Shown: positions 8,655 to 17,599 of the stretch, piece by piece | Layout of the letters: each line of letters opens with the position of its first letter | Numbering within the stretch: the first letter of the stretch is position 1 | Origin: Nostoc sp. S13 | Lineage (GTDB): Bacteria; Cyanobacteriota; Cyanobacteriia; Cyanobacteriales; Nostocaceae | Direction: 5' to 3' | Assembly: GCF_029379315.1 (NCBI RefSeq) | Contig: NZ_JAQYWQ010000016.1 | Span: forward strand, 31,098 to 80,664 | Length of the DNA: 49,567 nucleotides | Made by a program: the position numbers and the translations under genes | The notes under the pieces: model-generated | What the model was told of the DNA's origin: nothing | The model's database searches: none | What the model saw: the letters and a program-made list of their open reading frames with translations, nothing else

Positions 8655-8746
8655 TACCTACAGCACATTTCAAGGAAGGTGAAGTACACAAGTTAAGTCT
8701 CAAAGGCAGGTATAAAGCGTGTTTTATTTATGAATTCTGCTGTATC
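8655..8746. mobile_element. Short MITE-like dispersed element, family B, copy 1
   Basis: This ~92-bp non-coding segment shares sequence with the reverse complement of 28224-28356. Common parts include TTCAAGGAAGGTGAAGTACA, AAGTCTCAAA, GGTATAA and CGTGTTTTA, and both copies end in CTGCTGTAT. The termini (TACAGCA... / ...TCTGCTGTA) are imperfect inverted repeats. There is no coding capacity. It lies just after the chlG stop. Confidence 0.7.
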
Positions 8747-8761
8747 TAGTGAGAAGTTAAG

Positions 8762-8826
8762 AATTAGGAGCAAAGCCGGAGGCGTTCCCCTCCGGTTAAG
8801 AGTTAATATACTTTTAACTCCTAATT
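8762..8826. repeat. Nested stem-loop repeat between chlG and the next gene
   Basis: AATTAGGAG at 8762-8770 pairs with CTCCTAATT at 8818-8826. Inside are two further hairpins, CCGGAGG/CCTCCGG (8776-8795) and GAGTTAA/TTAACTC (about 8800-8820). No T-run follows, so a terminator is not clear. It may be a dispersed palindrome or an mRNA-processing structure. Confidence 0.5.
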
Positions 8827-8842
8827 TGTATAGCGACATACC

Positions 8843-9130
8843 GTGTTTAAACTGATATTTTTCTTCATTCATGGGATTCAACCTTTTTTAGTCCCGATTT
8901 GCTTCGTCGTTGCTTGGACTATAATTATTCTCGTTGTTTTGAGTCTCTGGACGGCGGCGCGAGATAGTGTGACTACAGCCAAGCAAATGCATCAAATCCC
9001 CTGTACTGGTTGCCAATTTTTTACCGACAATTACCGTCTTAAATGTACAATACGCCCATCTATTGCCAATACAGAAGAAGCGATCAATTGTTCTGACTAT
9101 CAACCGAAGACGAATCCTTATCTGTATTAG
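8843..9130 (+). CDS. Small membrane protein, conserved hypothetical
   Basis: A 95-residue protein starting at GTG. One strong membrane segment (about residues 12-37, FLVPICFVVAWTIIILVVLSLW) precedes a short soluble domain with four cysteines (IPCTGCQFF, LKCTI, INCSDY), which could bind a metal or form disulphides. I recognise no family with a named function. It follows chlG on the same strand, with repeat elements between. The GTG start is uncertain because no clear ribosome binding site precedes it. Confidence 0.55.
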   Translation: MFKLIFFFIHGIQPFLVPICFVVAWTIIILVVLSLWTAARDSVTTAKQMHQIPCTGCQFFTDNYRLKCTIRPSIANTEEAINCSDYQPKTNPYLY

Positions 9131-9224
9131 TGAGTCGGGAGTGGGTGAATTGCATACCCATTTACTTCACTATTCATGAAGTGTTTATCTGTGCTCTATT
9201 TGATCTCACAGACAATCAAATTAA

Positions 9225-9419
9225 CGCTGCTTTAGCCTACATTGTAAAAATACGAATCAAATACATTTATTTTTAGCAGAAAATGTGACCAAAGTTGGAA
9301 AGCAACAACTAGATATTACAGAAGAGATTGAAGTTATATTTATTCCTGTAGAATCAGTTTTAGATAAAATTATTCAAGGTGAAATTTCTGTAGTGGTAAC
9401 TGTTGCGGCTCTCTTCTAG
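9225..9419 (+). pseudogene. Remnant resembling the C-terminus of a NUDIX hydrolase
   Basis: An open stretch without a start codon translates at its end as HLFLAENVTKVGKQQL and IEVIFIPVESVLDKIIQGEI, finishing at TAG 9417-9419. This pattern resembles the C-terminus of ADP-ribose pyrophosphatase-like NUDIX proteins. The frame is closed by TAA at 9222, and no NUDIX box is present nearby. It is best read as a decayed fragment; the family call is from memory. Confidence 0.4.
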
Positions 9420-9470
9420 GTTGAAATTTGATTACTTAATTAATAATCCGTGTTGCTTTTTGGTATTTTG

Positions 9471-10649
9471 CTACCTGCTTAAGTCAGCTATACTAACGCA
9501 CGAATTGTGTATGTATCGATAGGCAGAATCTTGACTAATGCGTTCTTGCTCTAAGCTTTTATTGTGAATAGATAAATAGGAATATAAAGCTTGTTCTTGA
9601 GGAGTCAGATAAAGTAAATTTTCCGCAGTTGATTCTGCAACAGTAACAGCAAATTCTTTAAAAGTTTCAAACGTTTTTACATCCATCATTATGGAAATAG
9701 CTTGAGGGAAATAAGAGCGGAGTTGAGAGAGGATCTTAAATCCATCGGTATCCAAATCACCCCAGTAAAAGATAGGACAATACGCAAGCCAGTTTACAGA
9801 TTTCAATATTTGAATAGCGTATCCGCTGCCAAATAGGGCAAAGCTGTTTTCTAGAGCAGGTAGGGTTAGAAAATTCGTCAAGTTTTCAGCTATAAAGAAA
9901 CGATGCACCTTTAAATTAAGCTGTCTGAACTCGGAAATAGTGCTACTTATGTCATCAAATGGAAAGTCATACTTAGCTTTTAATACTTGATCTAAAATTC
10001 TTAATCGGATGAGAGGCTCACCATACCTGAGAGAAAATCGCTTTTCAAAAACATATTGTTTCTCACCTTGTACTGACGAAAGCAGTTCAGTAGGTAGGAT
10101 AGCTTCTAAAAGATTGCGTAAAATACCCTTATTCTGTTCGATAAATTTAGTGTGAACCTGAATAGGTAATTCTCGAATATAAAGATGAGGTTTGGGATTA
10201 GATTGAAAGTATCGGCAAACCTTTAGTAAATCACTCCAGCGATCGCTATATTCAATCACTTTTACAGGGTTTTGGTTAAGCCAGCAATTCAGTTCAGGAA
10301 CTTCAAAAAGAATTAATTCTATATCTGTCTTGAATTTTGAGAACTCTTTCTCCTTTTTTAGTAGTTTTAAGTAGTCCTGTTCTGTCTCAATACTAATGCG
10401 TTGAGGCAAAGACTGCTGTCCAAGCTTATGAAGCTTACGAGTTTCCAGTTCAAGTGTGTAGCCATAGCCTAAATCTTGTTTAGACTTGCTGATTAACTGA
10501 GTAACAGCTTCTCGTAAAGCAAGATAATCTTTAGGAAGAGAACCAATTGAAAAGTCGATTGGAAAAAAATTATTTCCTGTAATTACTGAACTGAGAAAGG
10601 ATGGATAAAGACGTTCAGCTTTTTGTATAATTTGAACAGGACTAATCAT
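9471..10649 (-). CDS. jetD: JetD, Toprim-like nuclease subunit of Wadjet (DUF3322/DUF2220)
   Basis: A 392-residue protein with an N-terminal DUF3322-like region (about 1-180) and a C-terminal DUF2220/Toprim-like domain. The Toprim acidic residues are visible as FFIAENLTNF (E255) and FYWGDLDTDGFKIL (D298, D300, D302). In Wadjet systems JetABC, an SMC-like complex, extrudes circular plasmid DNA and JetD cleaves it. Here jetD is full length, and its ATG overlaps the end of the truncated jetC by 8 bases. With JetA, JetB and the JetC ATPase head incomplete or missing, it is probably an orphan. Any residual nuclease activity or partner elsewhere in the genome cannot be judged from this window. Confidence 0.9.
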   Translation of the reverse strand: MISPVQIIQKAERLYPSFLSSVITGNNFFPIDFSIGSLPKDYLALREAVTQLISKSKQDLGYGYTLELETRKLHKLGQQSLPQRISIETEQDYLKLLKKEKEFSKFKTDIELILFEVPELNCWLNQNPVKVIEYSDRWSDLLKVCRYFQSNPKPHLYIRELPIQVHTKFIEQNKGILRNLLEAILPTELLSSVQGEKQYVFEKRFSLRYGEPLIRLRILDQVLKAKYDFPFDDISSTISEFRQLNLKVHRFFIAENLTNFLTLPALENSFALFGSGYAIQILKSVNWLAYCPIFYWGDLDTDGFKILSQLRSYFPQAISIMMDVKTFETFKEFAVTVAESTAENLLYLTPQEQALYSYLSIHNKSLEQERISQDSAYRYIHNSCVSIADLSR

Positions 10650-12135
10650 GACTTTTACTTAAGGTAAGCTGGCGCTTTTGTCGATATTTTTCAATTGAAA
10701 TGGAAGTAATACTAGAGAAGTTACCTTCAAGTGTATTAGAGACAAAATGAAGACTAGAAATGTATGACTCAATTACATTAATTTTATCCTTGGGAGTGAC
10801 GACTAACAGTTGAACGTTCAAGTTTTTAAATAGTTCCATTGCATAACGAGCATTATTGTCATCTGATTTACTAAATACTTCGTCAATAACAACAAACCGG
10901 AAAGATTTATTTTTTGCAGTGTCTTGATTTAAATCAAACTGATAAGCGATCGCAGATGCCAGGATAGTGTATGCTAATTTAACTTTTTGCCCACCAGATT
11001 TACCAGATGAGTCAGTATGATGTTCTTTTTCAATATTGTCTGAACGATAGCGTTCAATCACTGAAAAACCTAGCCAATTTCGGACATCTGTTACTAATAA
11101 TGTCCAACGCTGCTCCTGTGATTTGAACCTTTCAATGAGGCGAGTTTTAATATTGTGAAAACGTTGCTCGTTGTCTTCAGCACTTTGGTAAGCAACATCA
11201 CCCAAGCAAATTTTTAAATCTTCCTTAAAATTTTTAATTTCCTGATTATGGCTTGGTTCATAGCACAACTCAATGTAAGTTAAATCTGTGTAATCCACTT
11301 GTCGTAAAGATTTATTTAACTCATCAATATTTTCCTGTATTTCTTCTTCTTGTTTCTCTAATTGCCCCTTAAATCCTACAATTGCTTCGATAACTTTGCC
11401 AGTCATCAAACGCTTAAACCGTTCTTCGTGACGAGGTAAATCATCATGCTCAATTTGAGTCTTTAGCTGAAGATATTCGTCTAAAAAATCAAGCGTTATT
11501 GCCAGTTCTACTGTTATTTCAGGAAAAGCATTCTTAAAGTTGTGCATTCGTATAGTCAAGGCGCTACGGGAGTCATCCTGTTGTCGCTCTCTTAGGCGAA
11601 GTTCTTGCTCAAGGTATTTTTGCAAGTCAGACTCATCTTGAGCGATCGCTTCTAGTGTCATCTTGTATTGCCTGAGTTTTACTGCCATGCGCGTCACAAA
11701 TTTCTCAATGGCTGAAGCAGTAACAGATTGAAGTTTAATTTCACAATCCCTTTGCTCAATTTGGGCTTGGCGTTGCCGATTTTCAAGAGTCCGAATTTCT
11801 CCAATCAAAGCTGTGCGTCGTTGATCGGCTTGGGCTATTTCTTCCTTGGTTGACTCAAGTTGCGCTTCTAACTGCTTGAGATGGTCAGAACTGGCTTCTA
11901 GCTGCTGCTTTTGTTTCTGAAGGTTCTGGCAATCAAGTTCTGCCGATCGCCAATCAATTTCACTGGAGTCGGTAAATCTCATGAAATTTTCCAGCGAGGA
12001 TGTTTGCTGACGGCGCTTTTTAAGCTGACTATCTAGCGATTGAATTTCTTTCTCAATCTGAGCAAGTTGTTTATTAAACTCAATTAAGTCAATTTCTAGC
12101 GCGTTGATTTTGCTGGCATTATTCCAACCCAGAAT
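10642..12135 (-). pseudogene. jetC: jetC remnant: C-terminal half of the SMC-like Wadjet ATPase
   Basis: About 497 residues remain. A long coiled coil with an internal hinge-distal segment is followed by the C-terminal ATPase half: ABC signature SSGKSGGQKVKLAYTILASA, Walker B FRFVVIDEVFSKSD and a D-loop. The N-terminal half with Walker A is absent, so the protein cannot form a normal ATP site. The open frame runs 19 codons into the adjacent insertion sequence, whose end supplies an artificial ATG at 12192. JetC proteins are normally around 1,100 residues, so roughly half the gene was lost. The jetD start overlaps the 3' end, as in an intact Wadjet operon. Confidence 0.88.
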
Positions 12136-13056
12136 AGACCTCTTGCAAAAGTCCCAGATGCGTGGGACAAATAAGTTAGAGTTGGGTAGCATTAATGACC
12201 TACGAACAAGTAAAGATCCTAAAGCCGGAAGACTTCAAACGCTTGTGTGGTGTACGTCCAGAGACTTTTAACCAGATGCTAAAGATCGTGCGAACGCAAA
12301 AGGAAACAAAACAAAAAACAGGAAGACCAGCTAAACTCAGCATGGAAGACCAATTGTTGATGACATTGGAATATTGGAGAGAATACCGCACGTACTTTCA
12401 TATTGGTCAAAGTTGGGGAGTAAACGAGTCTACAGCATATCGAATTATCCGAAAAATAGAAGATACACTGGTTAAATCCAGAACTTTTACTCTTCCTGGC
12501 AAGAAAAATTTGGCTAGTTCTAATTATCAGTTAGAAGTGGTAGTGGTTGATGTGACAGAAAGTCCAATTGAACGTCCTAAAAAAAACAGAAAAACTTCTA
12601 CAGTGGTAAAAAGAAACAGCATACGCTGAAGTCACAAGTAATAGTAGACCAAGCCAATGGTCAAATCATCTGTACCGCTCATGGCAAGGGTAGAGAGCAT
12701 GATTTTCGGATATTTAAAAATAGTAAAGTTAGGTTAAGACAAAACATTGAGTGCTTGGGAGATAAAGGTTATCAAGGTATTCAAAAAATCCATAGCAATA
12801 GTCGGATTCCCAAGAAAAAACCCAGGGGCGGTAAATTAAGTTATGAAGATAAAAAGAGTAATCAAGAATTAGCCAAAATTAGATTTTTATGTGCGCATGT
12901 AAATCGCAGGTTAAAGATATTTAAAGTTTTGTCTCTTACTTATAGAAATCGCCGAAAAAGATTTAGTTTGCGGTTTAATCTGATTGCTGCTCTCTACAAT
13001 TACGAGCTTTTTCTCCCCAAAATCAAATCTTCCTGAGTGACTTTTGCAAGAGGTCT
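12136..13056 (+). mobile_element. IS5-family insertion sequence at the Wadjet deletion junction
   Basis: The element is about 921 bp, bounded by perfect 18-bp terminal inverted repeats: AGACCTCTTGCAAAAGTC at 12136-12153 and its complement at 13039-13056. It carries one transposase gene in two overlapping frames. The flanks are jetC on the left and jetA on the right, with no evident matching target duplication. That is what an adjacent deletion, or recombination between two copies, would leave. Both Wadjet genes read towards the left, opposite to the transposase. Confidence 0.9.
12195..13036 (+). CDS. IS5-family DDE transposase made by -1 frameshift (about 280 residues)
   Basis: The first frame (12195-12629) carries the helix-turn-helix region and VVVVDVTESPIERP with the first catalytic Asp. 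It then meets a run of eight A at 12579-12586. A -1 slip there continues directly into KQKNFYSGKKKQHTLKSQVI, then GDKGYQG with the second Asp, and RNRRKRFSLRFNLIAALYN, ending at 13036. This gives one continuous transposase. The position normally holding the catalytic Glu in the (V/I)EHVNRR segment reads CAHVNRR here, an apparent Glu-to-Ala change (GCG codon), so the enzyme may be inactive. That comparison is from memory of the family and should be aligned. Confidence 0.85.
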
Positions 13057-13464
13057 CTTTAATAGTGAGAAAATCTGTAAGAAGCGAGATTCAGTTCCCA
13101 CAAACTCTTCTCGCCGCTTCAGGTCTTCTAACCACGCGATCGCTTTTTCAGCAGCCGGAGTTAGTGTAAATTCTGGATCGTCACTGCTGTTAAACCTTTT
13201 TCTCAAAAGCTGGTCATTACACCATTCATTGAGATACTGTTTAGGCGATTGACGAGCAATATCTGGATAAATGTCTTGCAGAAACTCCAGATAGTTATCC
13301 AGTTTAGTTTCTAAGTCTGATTGAGTGATAGAAATGCGCTGAGTTACCTTAAACTGTTCGTAAAAAAAACTCAGAATTAGAGCAGTGTTGTTATCGTTAT
13401 GGCTTCGTAAAAGCTTCAGGGTGGGAGAGTTTTTTAATTCATGCTTAATTTGTTCGTATTTCAT
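13057..13464 (-). pseudogene. jetA: jetA remnant: N-terminal 136 residues of a DUF3375 Wadjet subunit
   Basis: The sequence begins MKYEQIKHELKNSPTLKLLR and contains EWCNDQLLRKRF, TPAAEKAIAWLEDL and FVGTESRFLQIFSLL, the characteristic N-terminal third of DUF3375 (JetA, a kleisin-like subunit of type I Wadjet). After residue 136 the frame enters the insertion sequence and ends 18 codons later. JetA proteins are around 480-500 residues, so most is missing, along with the whole of jetB (DUF4194). The original operon order jetA-jetB-jetC-jetD on the minus strand is still recognisable. Confidence 0.88.
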
Positions 13465-13577
13465 AGCAGTTTTTGATCATGAAGTAAAGCAGAGTTAAGA
13501 AAAGACAATGCAAACAACTATAGTCGTAATTTCTCAACACAGCTAACTTTGAAGTTTAATTTCTACTTTTTAGTTTT

Positions 13578-14501
13578 TTATCTTGCCCATTGCTGCAAAA
13601 TGTAAGCATAAAAAGCTTCTTTATCTACCTGATCCATTGCAGAAATTTTCCGACCACCAGAGACAACTTTAGTCCGCCCCTGACTCAGACCAGTCGTGAT
13701 AATTTCTGTTTCCCATTCACGCAACTTATAGAATTCGGGGTGTCCCAAATAAGCTGTCGCCAGCACATCCCAAAAATAATAATCCTGGGGGATAACTAGT
13801 GCATAACATTGTCCGGCTAAATCAGAGATGGGATGATGGCGTTGTCGCCCCATTTTTTGCACTAATTCTGATGTGACTGGGACATTGTTAGTTAAATCCA
13901 AAGGACACATAATAATTTCAATTTGGGTTTGCCATACCCGCGCTGCTGAAATTGCGTCCCAATAAACATTCCATTCGGCAGAACCATCTTGTCCAGGTTC
14001 TAAACTTTTTTCCACATTACCACCAACATTCAACGCACCCCCCATCCACACAATCTTATGAATCTTCGCTTCAATTTCCGGTGCTTTGTCTAAAGCCACT
14101 GCAACCGTCGTCAACGGCCCAGTTACCATCAACGTTACCGGGCTTGATGCGTTACGTAACACCTCGATCATAAAATCTTGACCTGTTTCGGCAACTAGAG
14201 GCGTAGTGATGGTTTCGCTTTGATTGAGAATCGGGAGATGGTCAACGATAAATGAATCACGGCGATAGAGAGTAGGAAATGGATTGATACCGCGCACAGT
14301 ACTTTCTGCAACCGGGATATGAGAAAATCCCATCAAATCGATAATTTTACGTGTGGCGCTAACAGCCGGTTGGACATAACAATCGGCTGGAGTGACGACA
14401 ACACCAAGGAGTTCAATATGATCCATTGTCAACAGCAGCATAGTTGCTAGATAATCATTTACACCACCATCGTGATCCATTAATACAAGTTGTTTTGTCA
14501 T
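13578..14501 (-). CDS. Inosine-uridine preferring nucleoside hydrolase family protein
   Basis: A 307-residue protein starting MTKQLVLMDHDGGVNDYLA. The DxDxxxxDD calcium-binding motif of nucleoside hydrolases appears as DHDGGVND at residues 9-16, with the last Asp of the usual pattern in a slightly different context. Further family signatures are VTLMVTGPLTTVAVAL, KIVWMGGALNVGGN and EWNVYWDAISAA. The enzyme hydrolyses ribonucleosides to base and ribose. Extending to an upstream in-frame ATG at 14666 would run inside the deaminase gene, so I use 14501. It is divergent from a cytosine deaminase-like gene only 15 bases away; together they suggest pyrimidine nucleoside and base salvage. Confidence 0.9.
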   Translation of the reverse strand: MTKQLVLMDHDGGVNDYLATMLLLTMDHIELLGVVVTPADCYVQPAVSATRKIIDLMGFSHIPVAESTVRGINPFPTLYRRDSFIVDHLPILNQSETITTPLVAETGQDFMIEVLRNASSPVTLMVTGPLTTVAVALDKAPEIEAKIHKIVWMGGALNVGGNVEKSLEPGQDGSAEWNVYWDAISAARVWQTQIEIIMCPLDLTNNVPVTSELVQKMGRQRHHPISDLAGQCYALVIPQDYYFWDVLATAYLGHPEFYKLREWETEIITTGLSQGRTKVVSGGRKISAMDQVDKEAFYAYILQQWAR

Positions 14502-14516
14502 AAAAGGAGAATTAAT

Positions 14517-14948
14517 ATGGATGAGTTTATAAAAGCTGCAATTCAAGAAGCAAAACAAGGCAGACAAGAAGGTGGAATTCCCATTGGTTCGGTTCTCGTC
14601 AAGGATGGCAAAATTCTCGGCAGAGGACACAATAAACGTGTGCAAGACGCCGATCCTGTCACTCACGCCGAAATTGATTGTCTCCGCAATGCTGGGAGAG
14701 TTGGCAGCTACAGAGGTACAACACTCTATTCAACCTTAATGCCGTGTTATCTGTGCGCTGGGGCAGTGGTACAATTTGGCATTAAAAAAGTCATCGCTGG
14801 AGAATCCAAAACTTTTCCTGGTGCTAAAGAATTTATGGTATCTCACGGTGTGGAAGTAATTGATCTTAATCTTGACGAATGCGAACAAATGATGAGTGAG
14901 TTTATTGAAACTAACCCGAAACTTTGGAATGAAGATATCGGTAATTAG
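14517..14948 (+). CDS. Fcy1-like cytosine/nucleoside deaminase
   Basis: A 143-residue zinc-dependent deaminase. The zinc site is HAEID (H50, catalytic E52) plus MPCYLCAGA (C77, C80). The surrounding sequence GIPIGSVLVKDGKILGRGHN, GTTLYSTLMPC and the ending LWNEDIGN closely track yeast-type cytosine deaminase rather than the tRNA adenosine deaminase TadA. The ATG at 14517 is chosen because AAAAGGAGA lies 7 bases upstream; an earlier in-frame ATG at 14490 would overlap the divergent hydrolase start. It would convert cytosine to uracil, complementing the neighbouring nucleoside hydrolase. Related enzymes in the family act on other bases, so substrate is probable rather than certain. Confidence 0.88.
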   Translation: MDEFIKAAIQEAKQGRQEGGIPIGSVLVKDGKILGRGHNKRVQDADPVTHAEIDCLRNAGRVGSYRGTTLYSTLMPCYLCAGAVVQFGIKKVIAGESKTFPGAKEFMVSHGVEVIDLNLDECEQMMSEFIETNPKLWNEDIGN

Positions 14949-15073
14949 TTAGGAGTAGCGCTGTTAAGGTGACTTTTGCTCGCAGAATTATGGCAGGTGC
15001 GATCGCTATCTAAAAAGGAACACAGAATAACATGATGGTACAGGGGCTGATGGAAATAGGTTACTCATCACTC

Positions 15074-16195
15074 CTAACTCAGCAAAAGTGTGCTGTTATT
15101 ATCAATCAGGGTAAGAGCTTCATTAGTAACCATGCCTGGGTTAGGCTGTGATGCACCATAAGTCTGAATGTAGCGCCGCACTTCTAGCGGAAAGTCGGGG
15201 TAATCTAACACTGCATCCCCATCGGCAATAGTTGCCCAGAAGTCGCGCAAACTAGGAGCTAATTCTTTTGCCTGTGATAATGGTAAGTATAATGGAGAGT
15301 CAGTTAGTAACTTGACTAGGAAGGGGAAAGAGCGATCGCCCATCCACTGCCGCGATGACTGTTGCAAGTCGGGGAACTCAGGCACTGACTCTACGCGATG
15401 GGATGAAATTTGCAACCATTCTTTACCTTGGTTATCCCGATGAAACTCTAGCACCCGATAAGGGTGAGGATAACTAACTAAAGAACCAGTGGTAATATCA
15501 TATACTCCTTGGGAGTAAGCAACATCCTGAATGTGCAAATGCCCGGTAAACACTAGCTTGACTCCGTAGCGCCTCAGCAACTGCAAAAGTTCTGCTGAAT
15601 TGGACAACATATAGCGATTTGCCAGTGGATGGCTCGATTGATTCGGTAAATGCTCCACCACATTATGATGCACCATCACCAGAATTAATTCATCACCAGA
15701 CGCCGCCAGCACCTCTTCTAACCACCGTAGCTGTTTGGTATCCAAACACCCCACTTGCTCACCCTGGTCATTAAAAGAGTTAGAATTCAGTCCAATCAGC
15801 TTAACTCCAGGCAATAACTGACGAATGTAGTAAATCTGCTGTGGATCGTCATAGCCAAACTTCGTGTAATAGTAGGGAAAATCTGTAAAACCAATTGATT
15901 GCTTATCAGCCAACAGCACAGGAACGTCATGATTACCAGGAACAACATACACGGGAAAAGGTAGCTGGGCTAAACATTGTTGCAACCAGGCGTGGTTCTC
16001 TGGTTCGCCGTGCTGGGTTAAATCTCCTGGCAACAACAAGAAATCTAAATCGAGTTGTCTTAAATGTTCTAATACACTTTTAAATGCTGAGATACTGACT
16101 TCCACTAAATGAAATCGACTGGGATGATCCCAGATTGTGTGAGGAAGTGCTAGGTGTAAGTCGCTAACTACCGCAAAGCGAAAATTGAGAGCCAT
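15074..16195 (-). CDS. Calcineurin-like metallophosphoesterase
   Basis: A 373-residue cytoplasmic protein with all five metallophosphoesterase motifs in order: VVSDLHL (residues 9-15), LLLPGDLTQHGEP, VPGNHD, VMVHHN and FTGHLH. These supply the Asp, Asn and His ligands of the dinuclear metal centre. The C-terminal ~110 residues are an added region without a recognised domain. The layout is similar to CpdA/YfcE-type phosphodiesterases, including cyclic-nucleotide phosphodiesterases. The substrate cannot be assigned. It stands alone, convergent with the deaminase gene. Confidence 0.88.
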   Translation of the reverse strand: MALNFRFAVVSDLHLALPHTIWDHPSRFHLVEVSISAFKSVLEHLRQLDLDFLLLPGDLTQHGEPENHAWLQQCLAQLPFPVYVVPGNHDVPVLLADKQSIGFTDFPYYYTKFGYDDPQQIYYIRQLLPGVKLIGLNSNSFNDQGEQVGCLDTKQLRWLEEVLAASGDELILVMVHHNVVEHLPNQSSHPLANRYMLSNSAELLQLLRRYGVKLVFTGHLHIQDVAYSQGVYDITTGSLVSYPHPYRVLEFHRDNQGKEWLQISSHRVESVPEFPDLQQSSRQWMGDRSFPFLVKLLTDSPLYLPLSQAKELAPSLRDFWATIADGDAVLDYPDFPLEVRRYIQTYGASQPNPGMVTNEALTLIDNNSTLLLS

Positions 16196-16772
16196 TGATT
16201 TATGAAAATGTTAAAAGCAGGGGTTAAAATAAGCCTTTTCCCAAAAGTATAACCCTTACTCTCTCTCCCTGCTCAGGAGTGCGTTTACTTAACATTTGTA
16301 TACATTACAGCAATTTTCAGCTAAATAGACCACGCGGTAGGGAACATTGCTCATACGTGTCAACTTAAGTGTAAATTGGCGGTTAGCAACCACACGGCAG
16401 TTGCTTCTCGCTTCGCTTCGCGTCTTGTAGAGAAGGGGAGACGCGCAAAGGACAAGTCGAGGATTCAACAATTTTAATTCTGTGCAATACAGACAGTGGG
16501 CGTGTACAGATTTCCTACTTGGCGTTGTATTTCATAGAGGCGTAGCGGTTACTCTCTGAAAACGCTAAAAGCGAACCCGCAAGATATGAAATATGTTAAT
16601 ATATTTAAATGATTTAAAAACTGCTAGAAACTTGAGTAATGCTTAGGTTTTAATCTACTTATCTCTAAGTAGCTTGTTTTCAAATCTTTAATCACAACTT
16701 TTTTTAGGGATTACACCTTTTGACATTGGGATTAGATTCTTAAGTCACCTACTTTAAAAAGAGTGACTTCTA
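16196..16772. other. Intergenic region with repeats; inverted repeat before the crp-like pseudogene
   Basis: No convincing gene. It contains a G+C-rich dispersed repeat (gcttctcgcttcgcttcgcg near 16400) and an A+T-rich tail. AAGTCAC (16742-16748) and GTGACTT (16763-16769) form an inverted repeat three bases before the ATG at 16773. This could be an operator or a structure over the start site. Confidence 0.5.
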
Positions 16773-17514
16773 ATGTCATTAGATAAAAACCTTTTTCAGC
16801 AACCATCAAATAAGCTGCTCGCAGCTATGCCAGCCAGTGATTATCAGCGTCTTGTCCCCCATCTAAAGCTAGTTCCGCTCGAAGTTCCGCAAATCCTTTA
16901 CCAAGCAGGCGAACCGATGACACACGTCTATTTTCCTGAAAAGTCAATGGTTTCTATAGTTACTACTATGGAAGATGGCTCAACAGTGGAAGTTGGGATA
17001 GTAAGCAATTATGGTGGGTATCCCGGTAATTTTAGGAAACAAGGCCACAACCACAACATCATTTGTGCAGATTTCGGGCGCTGCTATGCAGATGAATGCA
17101 GATGTACTTAAAGCCGAGTTCAATGCGGGCGGAGCTATTCAAACCCTGCTGCTGCACTACGTACAAGCTGTATACTCTGAACTGGCGCAAACAGCTGCCT
17201 GCAACCGTCTGCATACCTTAGAAGAGCGGCTGGCTCGCTGGCTACTGACAGTCTCTGAGCGTTTGGAATCAGAAGATTTTCCCCTCACGCAAGAATTTAT
17301 CGCCCAGATGCTAGGTGTACGTCGTTCTGGCGTTACAGTTGCGGCTAGCACCCTCAGCCGAGCCGGAATGATCAGCTATCACCGTGGTCATATTAACATC
17401 CTGAACCGAGAGGATTTGGAAGCAACTTCTTGCGAGTGTTATAGAGTCATACAAAACGAATTTGCTCGCTTACTGGGCATGAAGCCCAGTAAGCGAGCCA
17501 AAAAATTTTTTTGA
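16773..17514 (+). pseudogene. Crp/Fnr-family regulator broken by a small deletion
   Basis: Residues 1-77 of the first frame (16773-17111) match the intact paralogue at 17600 through MEVGIVSN. The frame then shifts, and the homologous remainder (GIPVILGN to EFARLLG) is read from 17011 to 17514. Comparison with the paralogue at the NEGMLGIP segment indicates loss of about five bases just before ATGGTGGG at 17011. The split separates the cyclic-nucleotide-binding-like sensor from the rest. The downstream frame starts with an ATG, so a truncated DNA-binding protein (helix-turn-helix QEFIAQMLGVRRSGVTVAA) could still be made. A ten-residue lysine-rich extension (KPSKRAKKFF) follows the normal C-terminus. 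Confidence 0.85.
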
Positions 17515-17520
17515 GTTATA

Positions 17521-17536
17521 TGTCCGAAACCGAACA
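17521..17536. promoter_or_regulatory. Palindromic candidate operator upstream of the intact crp-like gene
   Basis: TGTCCGAAACCGAACA is a near-perfect 6-4-6 inverted repeat with one mismatch. It lies 63 bases before the GTG start at 17600. The same motif in perfect form precedes the response regulator gene. Its size fits a Crp/Fnr-type dimer site, though the sequence differs from the NtcA consensus GTA-N8-TAC. Confidence 0.55.
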
Positions 17537-17599
17537 GACTCGCAAAAGTCACTTGATTTAAAGTATATTGAGCAAATTTATCTTTTAATGTAATGTTCA

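Noticed and set aside
9471..13464. An intact new defence system
   Set aside because: The parts match known Wadjet subunits, and the jetA and jetC remnants stop exactly at the IS ends; it is a damaged known system.
16289..16471. 60-codon minus-strand open frame
   Set aside because: It overlaps a dispersed repeat, has no ribosome binding site and reads as random sequence.
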